From positions 1 through 18,382 of the forward strand of contig CAJTTO010000063.1 of NCBI GenBank assembly GCA_910579275.1: a DNA stretch of 18,382 nt, in the 5' to 3' direction. Positions within the stretch are counted from its first letter, which is position 1. Each line of letters starts with the position of its first letter. The position numbers and the translations under genes are program-made. Source of the DNA: an uncultured Lachnospiraceae bacterium (GTDB taxonomy: Bacteria; Bacillota; Clostridia; Lachnospirales; Lachnospiraceae). Shown here in pieces: positions 1 through 6,419 of the stretch. The notes below the pieces were generated by a model. It was not told the origin of the DNA. It ran no database searches and saw only the letters and a program-made list of their open reading frames with translations.

Positions 1-65
1 TATATGGCCTGTTTTTCTGTTGCATCTTCAGTGAGTTTCCGAGACTACTCTTATTGATATCGAAA

Positions 66-95
66 ATGATAATGATTGTTGTAAGTTACTATCAA
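66..95 (-). promoter_or_regulatory. Possible leftward promoter with Fur-like box
   Basis: Read on the minus strand there is a -35-like TTGATA (90-95) and a -10-like TATCAT (66-71) with an 18-bp spacer. The + strand stretch TGATAATGATTGTTG (67-81) matches about 11 of the 14 fixed positions of the 7-1-7 Fur consensus. It would drive a gene beyond the left edge of the window. AT-rich sequence easily gives such matches, so this is only a candidate. Confidence 0.28.
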
Positions 96-148
96 AGTAT
101 ATCATGTTACCGTTCGCTCGTCCATCAATGTAATCAAAAATTTTACAC

Positions 149-176
149 TTGCATTCTGTTTCATCTGTGTTATAAT
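149..176 (+). promoter_or_regulatory. Sigma-A-type promoter of tRNA-Ala
   Basis: The -35 is TTGCAT (149-154) and the -10 is a perfect TATAAT (171-176), with a 16-bp spacer. Transcription would begin around 182-184, almost directly at the mature tRNA 5' end at 186, so the 5' leader is only a few bases. Confidence 0.6.
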
Positions 177-185
177 TTTATATAT

Positions 186-258
186 GGGGATATAGCTCAG
201 CTGGGAGAGCGATACGTTCGCAACGTATAGGTCACGAGTTCGAGTCTCGCTATCTCCA
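186..258 (+). tRNA. tRNA-Ala (anticodon CGC)
   Basis: The 73-nt sequence folds as a full cloverleaf. The acceptor stem GGGGATA pairs with TATCTCC and contains the G3:U70 wobble that marks alanine tRNAs. The D arm GCTC/GAGC has an AGCTGGGA loop, the anticodon stem ATACG/CGTAT closes the 7-nt loop TTCGCAA, and the T arm has TTCGAGT in its loop. The anticodon CGC reads GCG. The discriminator base is A and the CCA end is not encoded. It has its own promoter upstream and terminator downstream, so it is a single-tRNA transcription unit. Confidence 0.96.
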
Positions 259-269
259 TTATTTTGTCA

Positions 270-301
270 AAACTCTTCCTTGTGTTTGGGAGAGTTTTTT
301 T
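270..301 (+). terminator. Rho-independent terminator after tRNA-Ala
   Basis: AAACTCTTCC (270-279) pairs with GGGAGAGTTT (288-297) with one G-T wobble across an 8-nt loop, followed by a T run to 301. It separates the tRNA from bioY and shows that an ATG at 264 cannot be the natural bioY start. Confidence 0.8.
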
Positions 302-302
302 A

Positions 303-331
303 TTGACATTTTGTCAGGATAATTGTAAACT
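303..331 (+). promoter_or_regulatory. Promoter of bioY
   Basis: There is a perfect -35 TTGACA (303-308), a 17-bp spacer and a -10-like TAAACT (326-331, four of six consensus positions). The weak -10 is overlapped by the left half of the BirA-type operator, consistent with a repressible promoter. Confidence 0.6.
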
Positions 332-354
332 AATAATTGAAACAAGGTTAACAT
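323..354 (+). promoter_or_regulatory. BirA-type biotin operator (BioO)
   Basis: Half-sites TTGTAAACT (323-331) and GGTTAACAT (346-354) form an imperfect dyad with a 14-bp centre. Half-site sequence and spacing fit the known bacterial BirA operator pattern, TTGTWAACC then 14-16 bp then GGTTWACAA. The left half covers the -10 element and the right half lies about 10 bp upstream of the bioY ribosome site. When biotin is plentiful, biotinoyl-AMP-bound BirA would block transcription of the biotin importer. The repressor gene is not in this window. Confidence 0.65.
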
Positions 355-371
355 TTGGAACAGGAGGAAAG

Positions 372-917
372 ATGACAATGAAAACGAAAGAAATTACAAT
401 GATTGGACTTATGACAGCAATAACCTGTATAGCGGGACCGCTGTCCCTGCCGCTGCCGTTTAGTCCGGTGCCGATTTCCCTCACAAATCTAGCTGTTTAT
501 TTTTCTGTGTACATGATTGGAATGAAGCGCGGAACAATCAGCTATTGCGTTTACCTTTTGCTGGGGCTTGTAGGTATCCCGGTATTTTCGGCTTTTACAA
601 GTGGTCCTGCAAAGCTTCTGGGGCCAACAGGAGGGTATTTGGTCGGATTCCTTTTTATGGCAGTCATCGCCGGTTGGTTTGTTGACAGATGGAATGGAAA
701 ACCATTGCCAAGTTTTATCGGAATGGTGATAGGAACTGTTGTTTGCTATGGTTTTGGGACAGTATGGCTTGCCTATCAGGCGAAGCTTGGATTTGGCGCG
801 GCACTTGCTGCCGGCGTGCTTCCGTTTGTTATCGGGGATGTTGCGAAAATGGTGCTCAGTATCCTTGTCGGAATGCCGGTGCGTGTACGTGTAAAGAAAG
901 CAGCGATGACTGATTAG
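372..917 (+). CDS. bioY: BioY, biotin transporter substrate-binding (S) component
   Basis: BioY is the membrane S component of ECF-type biotin importers. It captures extracellular biotin and works with a shared energizing module (EcfA/A'/T) encoded elsewhere. The 181-residue protein is hydrophobic, with about six membrane segments and the family's conserved GPTGGYLVGF motif in the middle, plus the PVPISLTNLAVY stretch near the N-terminus; length fits the family (about 180-200). The start at 372 is preceded by AGGAGG (362-367). ATG 378 is in frame with slightly better spacing (10 nt versus 4), so the start is ambiguous by two codons; an in-frame ATG at 264 is excluded by the terminator and promoter in between. 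No biotin synthesis genes are nearby, suggesting uptake rather than synthesis. Regulation is probably by BirA through the operator at 323-354. Confidence 0.93.
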   Translation: MTMKTKEITMIGLMTAITCIAGPLSLPLPFSPVPISLTNLAVYFSVYMIGMKRGTISYCVYLLLGLVGIPVFSAFTSGPAKLLGPTGGYLVGFLFMAVIAGWFVDRWNGKPLPSFIGMVIGTVVCYGFGTVWLAYQAKLGFGAALAAGVLPFVIGDVAKMVLSILVGMPVRVRVKKAAMTD

Positions 918-927
918 AAGTAACATC

Positions 928-972
928 GTAACATTGGCTGCAAATTCCGTGAAATAGTGTAGTGGCAGAGAT
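928..972 (+). repeat. Decayed copy of the 155-bp dispersed element
   Basis: Bases 937-972 match the interior of the complete element at 15973-16127 in 30 of 36 positions (shared blocks GCTGCAAA, TCCGTGAAATA and AGAGAT). A GTAACA at 928-933 resembles the element's terminal repeat, but the left hairpin arm between them is missing, as if deleted. No right-hand terminal repeat can be seen. It begins 10 bases after the bioY stop codon, in the same orientation relative to the gene as the other two copies. Confidence 0.6.
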
Positions 973-987
973 TGAAGTGATTTTTTC

Positions 988-1016
988 TTGAATCAGCTCC
1001 TGTTTAATAGTATACT
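988..1016 (+). promoter_or_regulatory. Promoter of the 1098-3846 operon
   Basis: TTGAAT (988-993), a 17-bp spacer and TATACT (1011-1016) make a good sigma-A-type promoter about 80 bp before the first gene. The leader contains a hairpin, TCATTTTTC (1041-1049) with GGAAAATGA (1064-1072), of unknown role. The promoter lies immediately after the recognisable remnant of the dispersed repeat. Confidence 0.55.
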
Positions 1017-1097
1017 GAAACTATAGTCCTTCCTGTCGCGTCATTTTTCAGACATGCCGCGCGGGAAAATGATAGAACAGGTGGAGTGATGCTCTGA

Positions 1098-2447
1098 ATG
1101 AAGAAAAAGTCAATGGATACGGTACATGTGGATAAAAAAGAGGAGAAGCGCGCAAAGAATCTACAATTAATCAGCTCTACAAGGGAAATCCGGTGGGATA
1201 AGCTGGATAATACGGCACATCTGTTTCCGGTTATAGCTGGCGAAAGCATGAGCAATGTATACCGCATCAGCGTCACGCTGACAGAGCTGATTCGTCCGGA
1301 ACTGCTGCAGCAGGCGCTCGATATTGTGCTGCCAAAGTTTGACGGATTTAATCTCCGGCTGCGGCAGGGCGTGTTCTGGTATTATTTTGAGGAGAATGGC
1401 AAGCCTGCGCCAAAAGTGCGGGAGGAGACAACATTTCCTTGTAGGTATATTTATCCGAACAGAAACAACAGCTACTTGTTCCGGGTGACATATTTTAAAT
1501 ACCGCATCAATCTGGAAGTGTTTCATGTGCTTACGGATGGCATGGGCGGTATTAATTTTTTAAAGGAACTGACATACCAGTATCTACGGCTGGTACATCC
1601 GGCGTTAAAGGGAGCAAAGGGGGATGCCCTTACCAGCAGTACCTCGCTGAACAGAGAGGATAGTTTCCTCAAAAATTACAGAAAGAGTTCCGAAAAGGGG
1701 TATCAGACAAAGAAAGCGTTTCTTGTCAAGGGAGAAAGGCTTAGCCCCGGCGAGTTTGGCATTATGCATGGATATATGCAGATACCGGAATTGAAGACCG
1801 TGTGTCATAAGTATGGTGCGAGTATCAACGAATATCTTGTGGCAGTATTTATCTGGAGCGTGTACAGGGAGTGCATGCATGGCACGCCGTCTCAAAAGCC
1901 CATCAGGGTGGCAGTGCCTGTCAATCTGCGTCCTTATTTTAATTCAATCACGACCAAAAACTTTTTTGCGATGGTGTCGGCGGAATTTCATCCGGTAAAG
2001 GAGGAGTATACGTTTGAGGAGGTTCTCCGGACTGTGAAAGAAAGTCTGGAACAGCAGATAAACAAGGAAAATCTGGAAAAGCTGTTTTCATATAATGTGT
2101 CAAATGAAAAGACACTGATTGCGAGGGCGGCTCCGCTGTTTGTCAAAAATATTGCAATGCGCGTGGTCTATACCCAGTCAGCGCTTGCCAACACATCGAC
2201 CATTACGAATATTGGAAATATAACCGTGGATGAAGCATACATTCCATATGTGGAAATGTTTCATTCCTGTCTTGCCATGTCAAAAGGGCAGCATATCAAA
2301 GGAAATATATGCTCTTACAAAAGTACGCTGGTATTCAGTTTTAGCTACGATCTTGCGGATGCGTCCATACAGCGCGGATTTTTCAGGAAGATTGCCGCGG
2401 ATGGCGTGCATATTGAAATAGAAAGTAATGGGGTGAATTATGAGTAA
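1098..2447 (+). CDS. Condensation/alcohol acetyltransferase-fold protein
   Basis: The protein (449 aa) belongs by motif to the CoA-dependent acyltransferase/condensation superfamily that includes alcohol O-acetyltransferases, PapA-type acyltransferases and NRPS condensation domains. The catalytic HxxxDG motif is present as HVLTDG at residues 143-148, and the later PVNLR motif typical of stand-alone members lies about residue 275. It has no signal peptide or membrane segment, so it is probably cytosolic. The likely role is transfer of an acyl group to a hydroxyl or amine; donor and acceptor cannot be read from sequence. No carrier protein or NRPS module is nearby, arguing against classic NRPS chemistry. 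An ATG at 1089 runs straight into a stop at 1095, so 1098 is the start, with AGGTGGAG (1079-1086) upstream. The stop overlaps the next gene by 8 bases, indicating translational coupling. Confidence 0.75.
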   Translation: MKKKSMDTVHVDKKEEKRAKNLQLISSTREIRWDKLDNTAHLFPVIAGESMSNVYRISVTLTELIRPELLQQALDIVLPKFDGFNLRLRQGVFWYYFEENGKPAPKVREETTFPCRYIYPNRNNSYLFRVTYFKYRINLEVFHVLTDGMGGINFLKELTYQYLRLVHPALKGAKGDALTSSTSLNREDSFLKNYRKSSEKGYQTKKAFLVKGERLSPGEFGIMHGYMQIPELKTVCHKYGASINEYLVAVFIWSVYRECMHGTPSQKPIRVAVPVNLRPYFNSITTKNFFAMVSAEFHPVKEEYTFEEVLRTVKESLEQQINKENLEKLFSYNVSNEKTLIARAAPLFVKNIAMRVVYTQSALANTSTITNIGNITVDEAYIPYVEMFHSCLAMSKGQHIKGNICSYKSTLVFSFSYDLADASIQRGFFRKIAADGVHIEIESNGVNYE

Positions 2448-3102
2448 ATGCAGACAATGTAACATAGAGGTGCTGGATGAGACCGTGCGTTGTCCCCTGT
2501 GCAATACAGTGCTTGATGAGACGGTAGAGATGGAGGATATGTATCCGGATATCAGGGTAAAAACGAGAAAACTTGTATTGTTTTCCCGAATATATTTCTT
2601 TCTGGCAGCGGTGATTGAGATTATTCTAATCAATATCTGCATGCTTTCCGAGGTGCAGTCGCTGGTATACATTATCAGCGGACTGGTGTTGTTATTCGGC
2701 TATATTGTCATCAAATATGCGATACTTGGCACAAGCGGATATATTGCGAAGACGGTGGTCTTGACGGTTATAGCAGTAATTATGTTTGTGGCAATCGACT
2801 TTTCGGTAGGATACAATGGATGGTCAGTTAATTATGTATTCCCGTCGGGAATCCTGTTGATTGATGCAGGCATTCTGGTGCTCATGGTCATCAACCGGAA
2901 GAACTGGCAGAGTTACCTGATGCTGCAGATTTTCATGGTAGTGTGCAGCTGTGCAGCGGTTGTGCTGAATGCGTTTCAGATTATTACAGACCCGATTGTA
3001 TCTATCGTGGCGCTTAATATTTCTGTGATTCTGCTGCTGGGGACGGTTATTATCGGCGGCAGGAGGTCGCGGGTGGAGCTGAAAAGACGTTTTCATATAT
3101 AA
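2440..3102 (+). CDS. Zinc-ribbon membrane protein (DUF6320-like)
   Basis: The 220-residue protein starts with a compact zinc ribbon: Cys4 and Cys7, then Cys18 and Cys21 (CRQC and CPLC). A short acidic linker and about six hydrophobic membrane segments follow between residues 47 and 210, ending in a basic tail (RRSRVELKRRF). The order, zinc ribbon then six helices, fits the family I recall as DUF6320, found next to condensation-fold acyltransferases in Lachnospiraceae; that assignment is from memory. Its ATG lies inside the end of the upstream gene (ATGAGTAA overlap), so the two products are probably made in fixed ratio and may form a membrane complex. Biochemical function is unknown. A scaffold or export partner for the acyltransferase product is a guess. 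Confidence 0.7.
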   Translation: MSKCRQCNIEVLDETVRCPLCNTVLDETVEMEDMYPDIRVKTRKLVLFSRIYFFLAAVIEIILINICMLSEVQSLVYIISGLVLLFGYIVIKYAILGTSGYIAKTVVLTVIAVIMFVAIDFSVGYNGWSVNYVFPSGILLIDAGILVLMVINRKNWQSYLMLQIFMVVCSCAAVVLNAFQIITDPIVSIVALNISVILLLGTVIIGGRRSRVELKRRFHI

Positions 3103-3123
3103 TGATTGTGTGGAGGGTGCGAT

Positions 3124-3846
3124 TTGAGAATACTGATAACAAACGATGACGGAATCAATGCGGCAGGAATCAAAAAACTAGCGGAAATAGTGACAAAAAT
3201 ATCGGACGAGGTGTATATCGTGGCGCCGTCAGGGCAGAGAAGTGCCGTTTCACACAGCATTACTGTCAAGGAGCCGCTCCATATCAGACGTGTGCCGTTT
3301 CCTTTTGGGGTAAAAGCGGCATACAGCTGCAGCGGAATGCCTGCCGACTGTGTGAAGGCGGCTGTGCATGCGGTGCTTCAGGAACGGCCGGATATTGTGA
3401 TTTCCGGCATTAACAATGGGCATAATATGGGATATGACACCATATATTCCGGAACGGTGGCAGCGGCAAGAGAGGCAGTATATCAGGGCATAAAGGGGAT
3501 AGCGGTTTCTGCGGGCGGCGAGGAGTACACGCTTGTTGACCAGTATCTTGAAAAACTGCTGCGCGATGTGATTGCGCGGGAGATTGCGCCCCATGAGATA
3601 TGGAACATTAATTTTCCGGATTGCGGACCGGAGGAATACAGCGGAATCAGGGAAACAATTCCCGCAGCGCGCCCGCGCTACAAGGATGTCTATAAAATGA
3701 CATTTGTGTCAGAAACGGAATGGGAATATATTCCGGAGGATGCGCAGTTTGACCACCCAGGTGAACAGACAGATTTTTATGCGACAGCCCACAACTATAT
3801 ATCTGTCGGAAAACTGGAATGTTCCGTAATCAGGAAGCTTGGGTAG
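3124..3846 (+). CDS. surE: SurE, 5'/3'-nucleotidase
   Basis: SurE is a divalent-metal-dependent phosphatase acting on nucleoside 5'- and 3'-monophosphates, and sometimes short polyphosphates. The 240-residue protein begins with the family hallmark MRILITNDDG, in which Asp8 and Asp9 bind the metal. The SGQRSAVSHS loop (residues 36-45), SGINNGHNMG (94-103) and GTVAAAREA (110-118) are all present, so it should be active. The start is a TTG at 3124: GGAGGG (3112-3117) lies 6 bases upstream and the protein then begins exactly where SurE proteins do; an upstream in-frame TTG at 3106 has no ribosome site. It is the last gene of the operon, 21 bases after the membrane protein. SurE is often a stationary-phase housekeeping enzyme, so its operon with an acyltransferase-type gene may be incidental. 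Confidence 0.95.
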   Translation: MRILITNDDGINAAGIKKLAEIVTKISDEVYIVAPSGQRSAVSHSITVKEPLHIRRVPFPFGVKAAYSCSGMPADCVKAAVHAVLQERPDIVISGINNGHNMGYDTIYSGTVAAAREAVYQGIKGIAVSAGGEEYTLVDQYLEKLLRDVIAREIAPHEIWNINFPDCGPEEYSGIRETIPAARPRYKDVYKMTFVSETEWEYIPEDAQFDHPGEQTDFYATAHNYISVGKLECSVIRKLG

Positions 3847-3864
3847 GGAAGATTTGTTTCAACG

Positions 3865-3896
3865 AAAAATCGAGCAGGGAAAATGTCCCCTGCTCG
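3865..3896 (-). terminator. Terminator of asnA
   Basis: CGAGCAGGG (3871-3879) and CCCTGCTCG (3888-3896) form a perfect 9-bp stem with an 8-nt loop. On the minus strand it is followed by five T (3865-3869), so it is a classic terminator for asnA. On the + strand there is no T run, but the hairpin could still help end the surE transcript between the convergent genes. Confidence 0.82.
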
Positions 3897-3901
3897 TGTG
3901 C

Positions 3902-4912
3902 TTATAAGAGCTGTATGCCATTTGCCATGCATTCAGCGGCGATATCATCGGGCCAGAGTGAAGACTGGACTTCGCCGATATGTGCCTTCCGGAGAAAGAA
4001 CATACAGATACGGGACTGACCGATGCCGCCTCCGATTGTGAACGGCAGTGTTTCGTCAATGACTGCTTTCTGATAAGGAAGCTTGGCGCGTTCGGGACAG
4101 CCGGCTTTTTCCAGCTGCGAGAGCAGGGAGTCTCTGTCGACGCGGACACCCATGCTCGACAGTTCCAGTGCAATGTCAAGGACTGGATAATAGACAACAA
4201 TATCTGCGTTTAATGCCCAGTCATCATAGTCCGGGGCACGACCGTCATGCGGCTTGCCGTTTTCCAGTTTGTCGCCGATTTGCATAATGCAGACGGCGCC
4301 CTTTGCCTTTGCTATGTAGTACTCGCGCTCCTTTGGTGTGTTGTCCGGAAAAATTTCGGCTAATTCCTCGGTGGTTACAAAATATATGTCATCGGGGAGG
4401 ATTTCGTCTATATAATCGTACTGGATTGCCATGTATTTCTCCGTGTTCTGTAGACATTTATAGACATTCCTGACAGTCTTTTTGAGGGTGTCAAGGGTTC
4501 TGTCCTCACGGTTGATGATTTTTTCCCAGTCCCACTGATCCACAAAGACAGAGTGGATGTTGTCGGTGTCCTCGTCGCGCCTGATTGCATTCATGTCGGT
4601 GTAAATGCCTTCGCCGATTGTAAAACCATACTTTTTCAGTGCATAACGTTTCCACTTGGCAAGCGACTGTACGACTTCCGCCATGCGTCCGTTCTGCTCC
4701 CTGATATCAAAACTGACAGGGCGCTCCACGCCGTTTAAGTTGTCATTTAAGCCTGACAGGGGGTCTACGAAAAGCGGCGCAGATACACGCGCAAGATTCA
4801 GACGCTGCGATATCTGGTTCTGGAAAAAGTCTTTGACTGTTTTAATGGCAATCTGTGTATCGTGCAGATTTAGTGCCGAATGATAATCCTTTGGAATGGT
4901 CAGATTTTTCAT
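3902..4912 (-). CDS. asnA: AsnA, aspartate-ammonia ligase
   Basis: AsnA makes asparagine from aspartate, ammonia and ATP, releasing AMP and pyrophosphate. It is an ammonia-dependent cytosolic enzyme related to class II aminoacyl-tRNA synthetases. The 336 residues match the family length (about 330). Recognisable stretches are PLSGLNDNLNGVERPVSFDI near residues 52-71, GEGIYTDMNAIRRDED, and the synthetase motif-3-like GGGIGQSR at 294-301 close to the C-terminus. The ribosome site AAGGAG (minus strand, 4921-4926) is 8 bases before the ATG. The gene stands alone on the minus strand, convergent with surE and divergent from the HD-GYP gene. I saw no T-box in its roughly 100-nt leader; asparagine control, if any, must use another mechanism. 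Confidence 0.96.
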   Translation of the reverse strand: MKNLTIPKDYHSALNLHDTQIAIKTVKDFFQNQISQRLNLARVSAPLFVDPLSGLNDNLNGVERPVSFDIREQNGRMAEVVQSLAKWKRYALKKYGFTIGEGIYTDMNAIRRDEDTDNIHSVFVDQWDWEKIINREDRTLDTLKKTVRNVYKCLQNTEKYMAIQYDYIDEILPDDIYFVTTEELAEIFPDNTPKEREYYIAKAKGAVCIMQIGDKLENGKPHDGRAPDYDDWALNADIVVYYPVLDIALELSSMGVRVDRDSLLSQLEKAGCPERAKLPYQKAVIDETLPFTIGGGIGQSRICMFFLRKAHIGEVQSSLWPDDIAAECMANGIQLL

Positions 4913-5016
4913 TGCTGCATCTCCTTTTTTATTTTGCTGTAAAAATTGTAACTATTCAACAAGTGCGCAGCGCTGTACTGAATCGTTACGTAAAATTTAC
5001 AGTTTCTTACCGATAT

Positions 5017-5045
5017 AGTATCGCACTTTATCCTATGAAATTCAA
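5017..5045 (-). promoter_or_regulatory. Candidate asnA promoter
   Basis: On the minus strand, TTGAAT (5040-5045), a 17-bp spacer and GATACT (5017-5022) give a plausible sigma-A promoter with a leader of about 100 nt. A short palindrome GTAAAATTTAC (4990-5000) falls just downstream of the expected start and could be an operator. Both are AT-rich and only moderately supported. Confidence 0.4.
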
Positions 5046-5101
5046 TGATAAATCTGAAAATTTCTAAAAATTTCCAAGTTTAGAAAAGTAATGTATTTTT
5101 G

Positions 5102-5131
5102 TTGCACATACGAAATAGTATATGATATAAT
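5102..5131 (+). promoter_or_regulatory. Promoter of the REC-HD-GYP gene
   Basis: TTGCAC (5102-5107), an 18-bp spacer and a perfect TATAAT (5126-5131). Transcription would start near 5138, giving a leader of about 100 nt that holds nested inverted repeats. It diverges from the asnA promoter inside the 323-bp intergenic region. Confidence 0.6.
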
Positions 5132-5144
5132 TTCGTCGACATCG

Positions 5145-5212
5145 TTGTCAGGTTTTATGAAACTGTGAACAGGGCAGCTGCTCGGGTGGTCTGTAAACAG
5201 TTTCGAAGACAA
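5145..5212 (+). other. Foldable 5' leader of the HD-GYP gene
   Basis: Nested inverted repeats lie between promoter and start codon: TTGTC (5145-5149) with GACAA (5208-5212), GAAACTGT (5159-5166) with ACAGTTTC (5197-5204), and ACAG (5169-5172) with CTGT (5191-5194), the last enclosing a GGGC/GCTC mini-hairpin. The pairs are in proper nested order, so the leader RNA could fold as one long interrupted stem. It does not show the conserved core of the c-di-GMP-I riboswitch. It may be a regulatory RNA or a DNA operator; function is unknown. Confidence 0.4.
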
Positions 5213-5235
5213 TAAAATAGTTAAGAGGGTATGAA

Positions 5236-6315
5236 ATGAGAGACAAAGTATTGATAATTGATGATGCGGAATTTAACCGTGAGATGCTGACAGAGATTCT
5301 TGAGGAGGAGTATCCGATACTTCTGGCAGAAAACGGACAACAGGGAATCGAAAAGCTGGAACAGCATGCAGAAGAAATCTGCGTGGTTCTGCTTGACTTG
5401 ATTATGCCGGTTATGGACGGATACGCTGTCATGAAATGGATGGAACAGAGGGGATACCTGAAGCGCATACCTGTGCTGGTAATCAGCGGGGAGCAGGCGG
5501 TGGATGTGGAGCGCAGATGTTTTGACTACGGAGTGACGGATTTCATCAAGAAACCGTTTGACAACTCCCTTGTCATGAAACGCGTGAAAAACGTGGCAGA
5601 CTTGTTCGCATACAGGAACTGCCTTGAGGAACAGGTAGCGTCGCAGACCAAAACACTGAAGCGTCAGTATCATATGATACGCAGGCAGGCGGAGGAACTG
5701 ATAAAGCGCAACGAAAAGATAACAGACATTCTGGCAGAGGTGGTAGAGAGCCGCAATCTAGAGAGCGGGGAACATGTAAAACGAGTTAAGTCGTACACCC
5801 AGATTCTGGCAAAGGAGATGATGAAACGCTATCCGGAGTATCATCTTACGGAGGAGGAGGTGCGTATTATAGAGTCAGCGAGTGCGGTGCATGACATTGG
5901 AAAAATTGCGATACCGGACAACATTCTGCTGAAACCGGGTAAGCTTACGGACGAAGAGTTTGAGTGCATGAAATCCCATACTGTCAGGGGATGTGAGGTG
6001 CTGAATCATATCAATGAGGTGTGGGACGATAATTACAAAGCCTATGCAAGCGAGATTTGCCGGCATCACCATGAACGTTTTGACGGCAGGGGATATCCCG
6101 ACCGGCTTGTCGGGGATGATATTCCGATATCGGCGCAGATTGTTTCGGTCGCAGATGTATATGATGCACTGATTAGTGAGCGCTGCTATAAAAAGGCATT
6201 CACGAAAGAGCAGGCGTTCCATATGATTGTAAACGGTGAGTGTGGAATCTTTTCGCCGAAGCTTATGGACTGCCTGAAAGGCGTTCGAGAAGAAATGGAG
6301 CATGTTGCCAGATAG
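5236..6315 (+). CDS. Response regulator with HD-GYP domain (c-di-GMP phosphodiesterase)
   Basis: The 359-residue protein has an N-terminal receiver domain (about 1-122) with acidic pocket Asp9/Asp10, phospho-acceptor Asp54 in LLDLIMP and Lys106-Pro107. A charged helical, probably coiled-coil linker (about 127-168) joins it to an HD-GYP domain (about 170-355). The HD pair is His219-Asp220 (HDIGK), followed by HHE at 278-280 and RFDGRGYP at 281-288, which carries the GYP signature, then VADVYD with Asp307. The expected activity is hydrolysis of c-di-GMP to pGpG or GMP, switched by phosphorylation. AGAGGG (5224-5229) is 6 bases before the start. An ATG at 5231 reads only two codons (ATGAAATGA) and overlaps the true start. 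No sensor kinase is adjacent, so it is an orphan regulator. Confidence 0.93.
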   Translation: MRDKVLIIDDAEFNREMLTEILEEEYPILLAENGQQGIEKLEQHAEEICVVLLDLIMPVMDGYAVMKWMEQRGYLKRIPVLVISGEQAVDVERRCFDYGVTDFIKKPFDNSLVMKRVKNVADLFAYRNCLEEQVASQTKTLKRQYHMIRRQAEELIKRNEKITDILAEVVESRNLESGEHVKRVKSYTQILAKEMMKRYPEYHLTEEEVRIIESASAVHDIGKIAIPDNILLKPGKLTDEEFECMKSHTVRGCEVLNHINEVWDDNYKAYASEICRHHHERFDGRGYPDRLVGDDIPISAQIVSVADVYDALISERCYKKAFTKEQAFHMIVNGECGIFSPKLMDCLKGVREEMEHVAR

Positions 6316-6317
6316 AA

Positions 6318-6354
6318 TGAATCGGGTTATGGAAAATTTTTCCTGCCCGATTCA
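6318..6354 (+). terminator. Long hairpin after the HD-GYP gene, possible terminator
   Basis: TGAATCGGG (6318-6326) pairs perfectly with CCCGATTCA (6346-6354), and an inner GGAAAA/TTTTTCC pair extends the stem. It begins 3 bases after the stop codon. On the + strand it is followed by A7 rather than T, so it is not a textbook terminator; it could pause RNA polymerase or protect the 3' end. The terminator after copA shares its first arm (GAATCGG). Confidence 0.45.
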
Positions 6355-6361
6355 AAAAAAC

Positions 6362-6393
6362 TTGACAATTACCGTACAGGGGTATAGTATAAT
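6362..6393 (+). promoter_or_regulatory. csoR-copA promoter with CsoR operator
   Basis: TTGACA (6362-6367) and TATAAT (6388-6393) are both perfect but 20 bp apart. Between and partly over the -10 lies TACCGTACAGGGGTA (6370-6384), the pseudo-palindrome with a G tract typical of CsoR sites; it closely resembles the B. subtilis copZA operator as I remember it. Copper-free CsoR would sit here and block transcription; Cu(I) binding releases it. An alternative -10, TATAGT (6383-6388), would give a 15-bp spacer. Confidence 0.68.
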
Positions 6394-6419
6394 AGAAAAA
6401 GGTAAAGGAGAAAAATACG

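Noticed and set aside
264..371. N-terminal extension of bioY from ATG 264
   Set aside because: It runs through the tRNA terminator, the promoter and the BirA-type operator; the natural start follows AGGAGG at 362-367.
4913..5016. Asparagine T-box in the asnA leader
   Set aside because: No T-box sequence resembling AGGGTGGAACCGCG and no terminator/antiterminator pair were found on the minus strand.
5132..5223. c-di-GMP-I riboswitch before the HD-GYP gene
   Set aside because: ACAGGGCA occurs at 5169-5176, but the matching GACGCAAAGCC part and the tetraloop-receptor pattern are missing.
6318..6361. Standard rho-independent terminator after the HD-GYP gene
   Set aside because: The stem is good but it is followed by A7, not T, on the + strand; kept only as a low-confidence hairpin.
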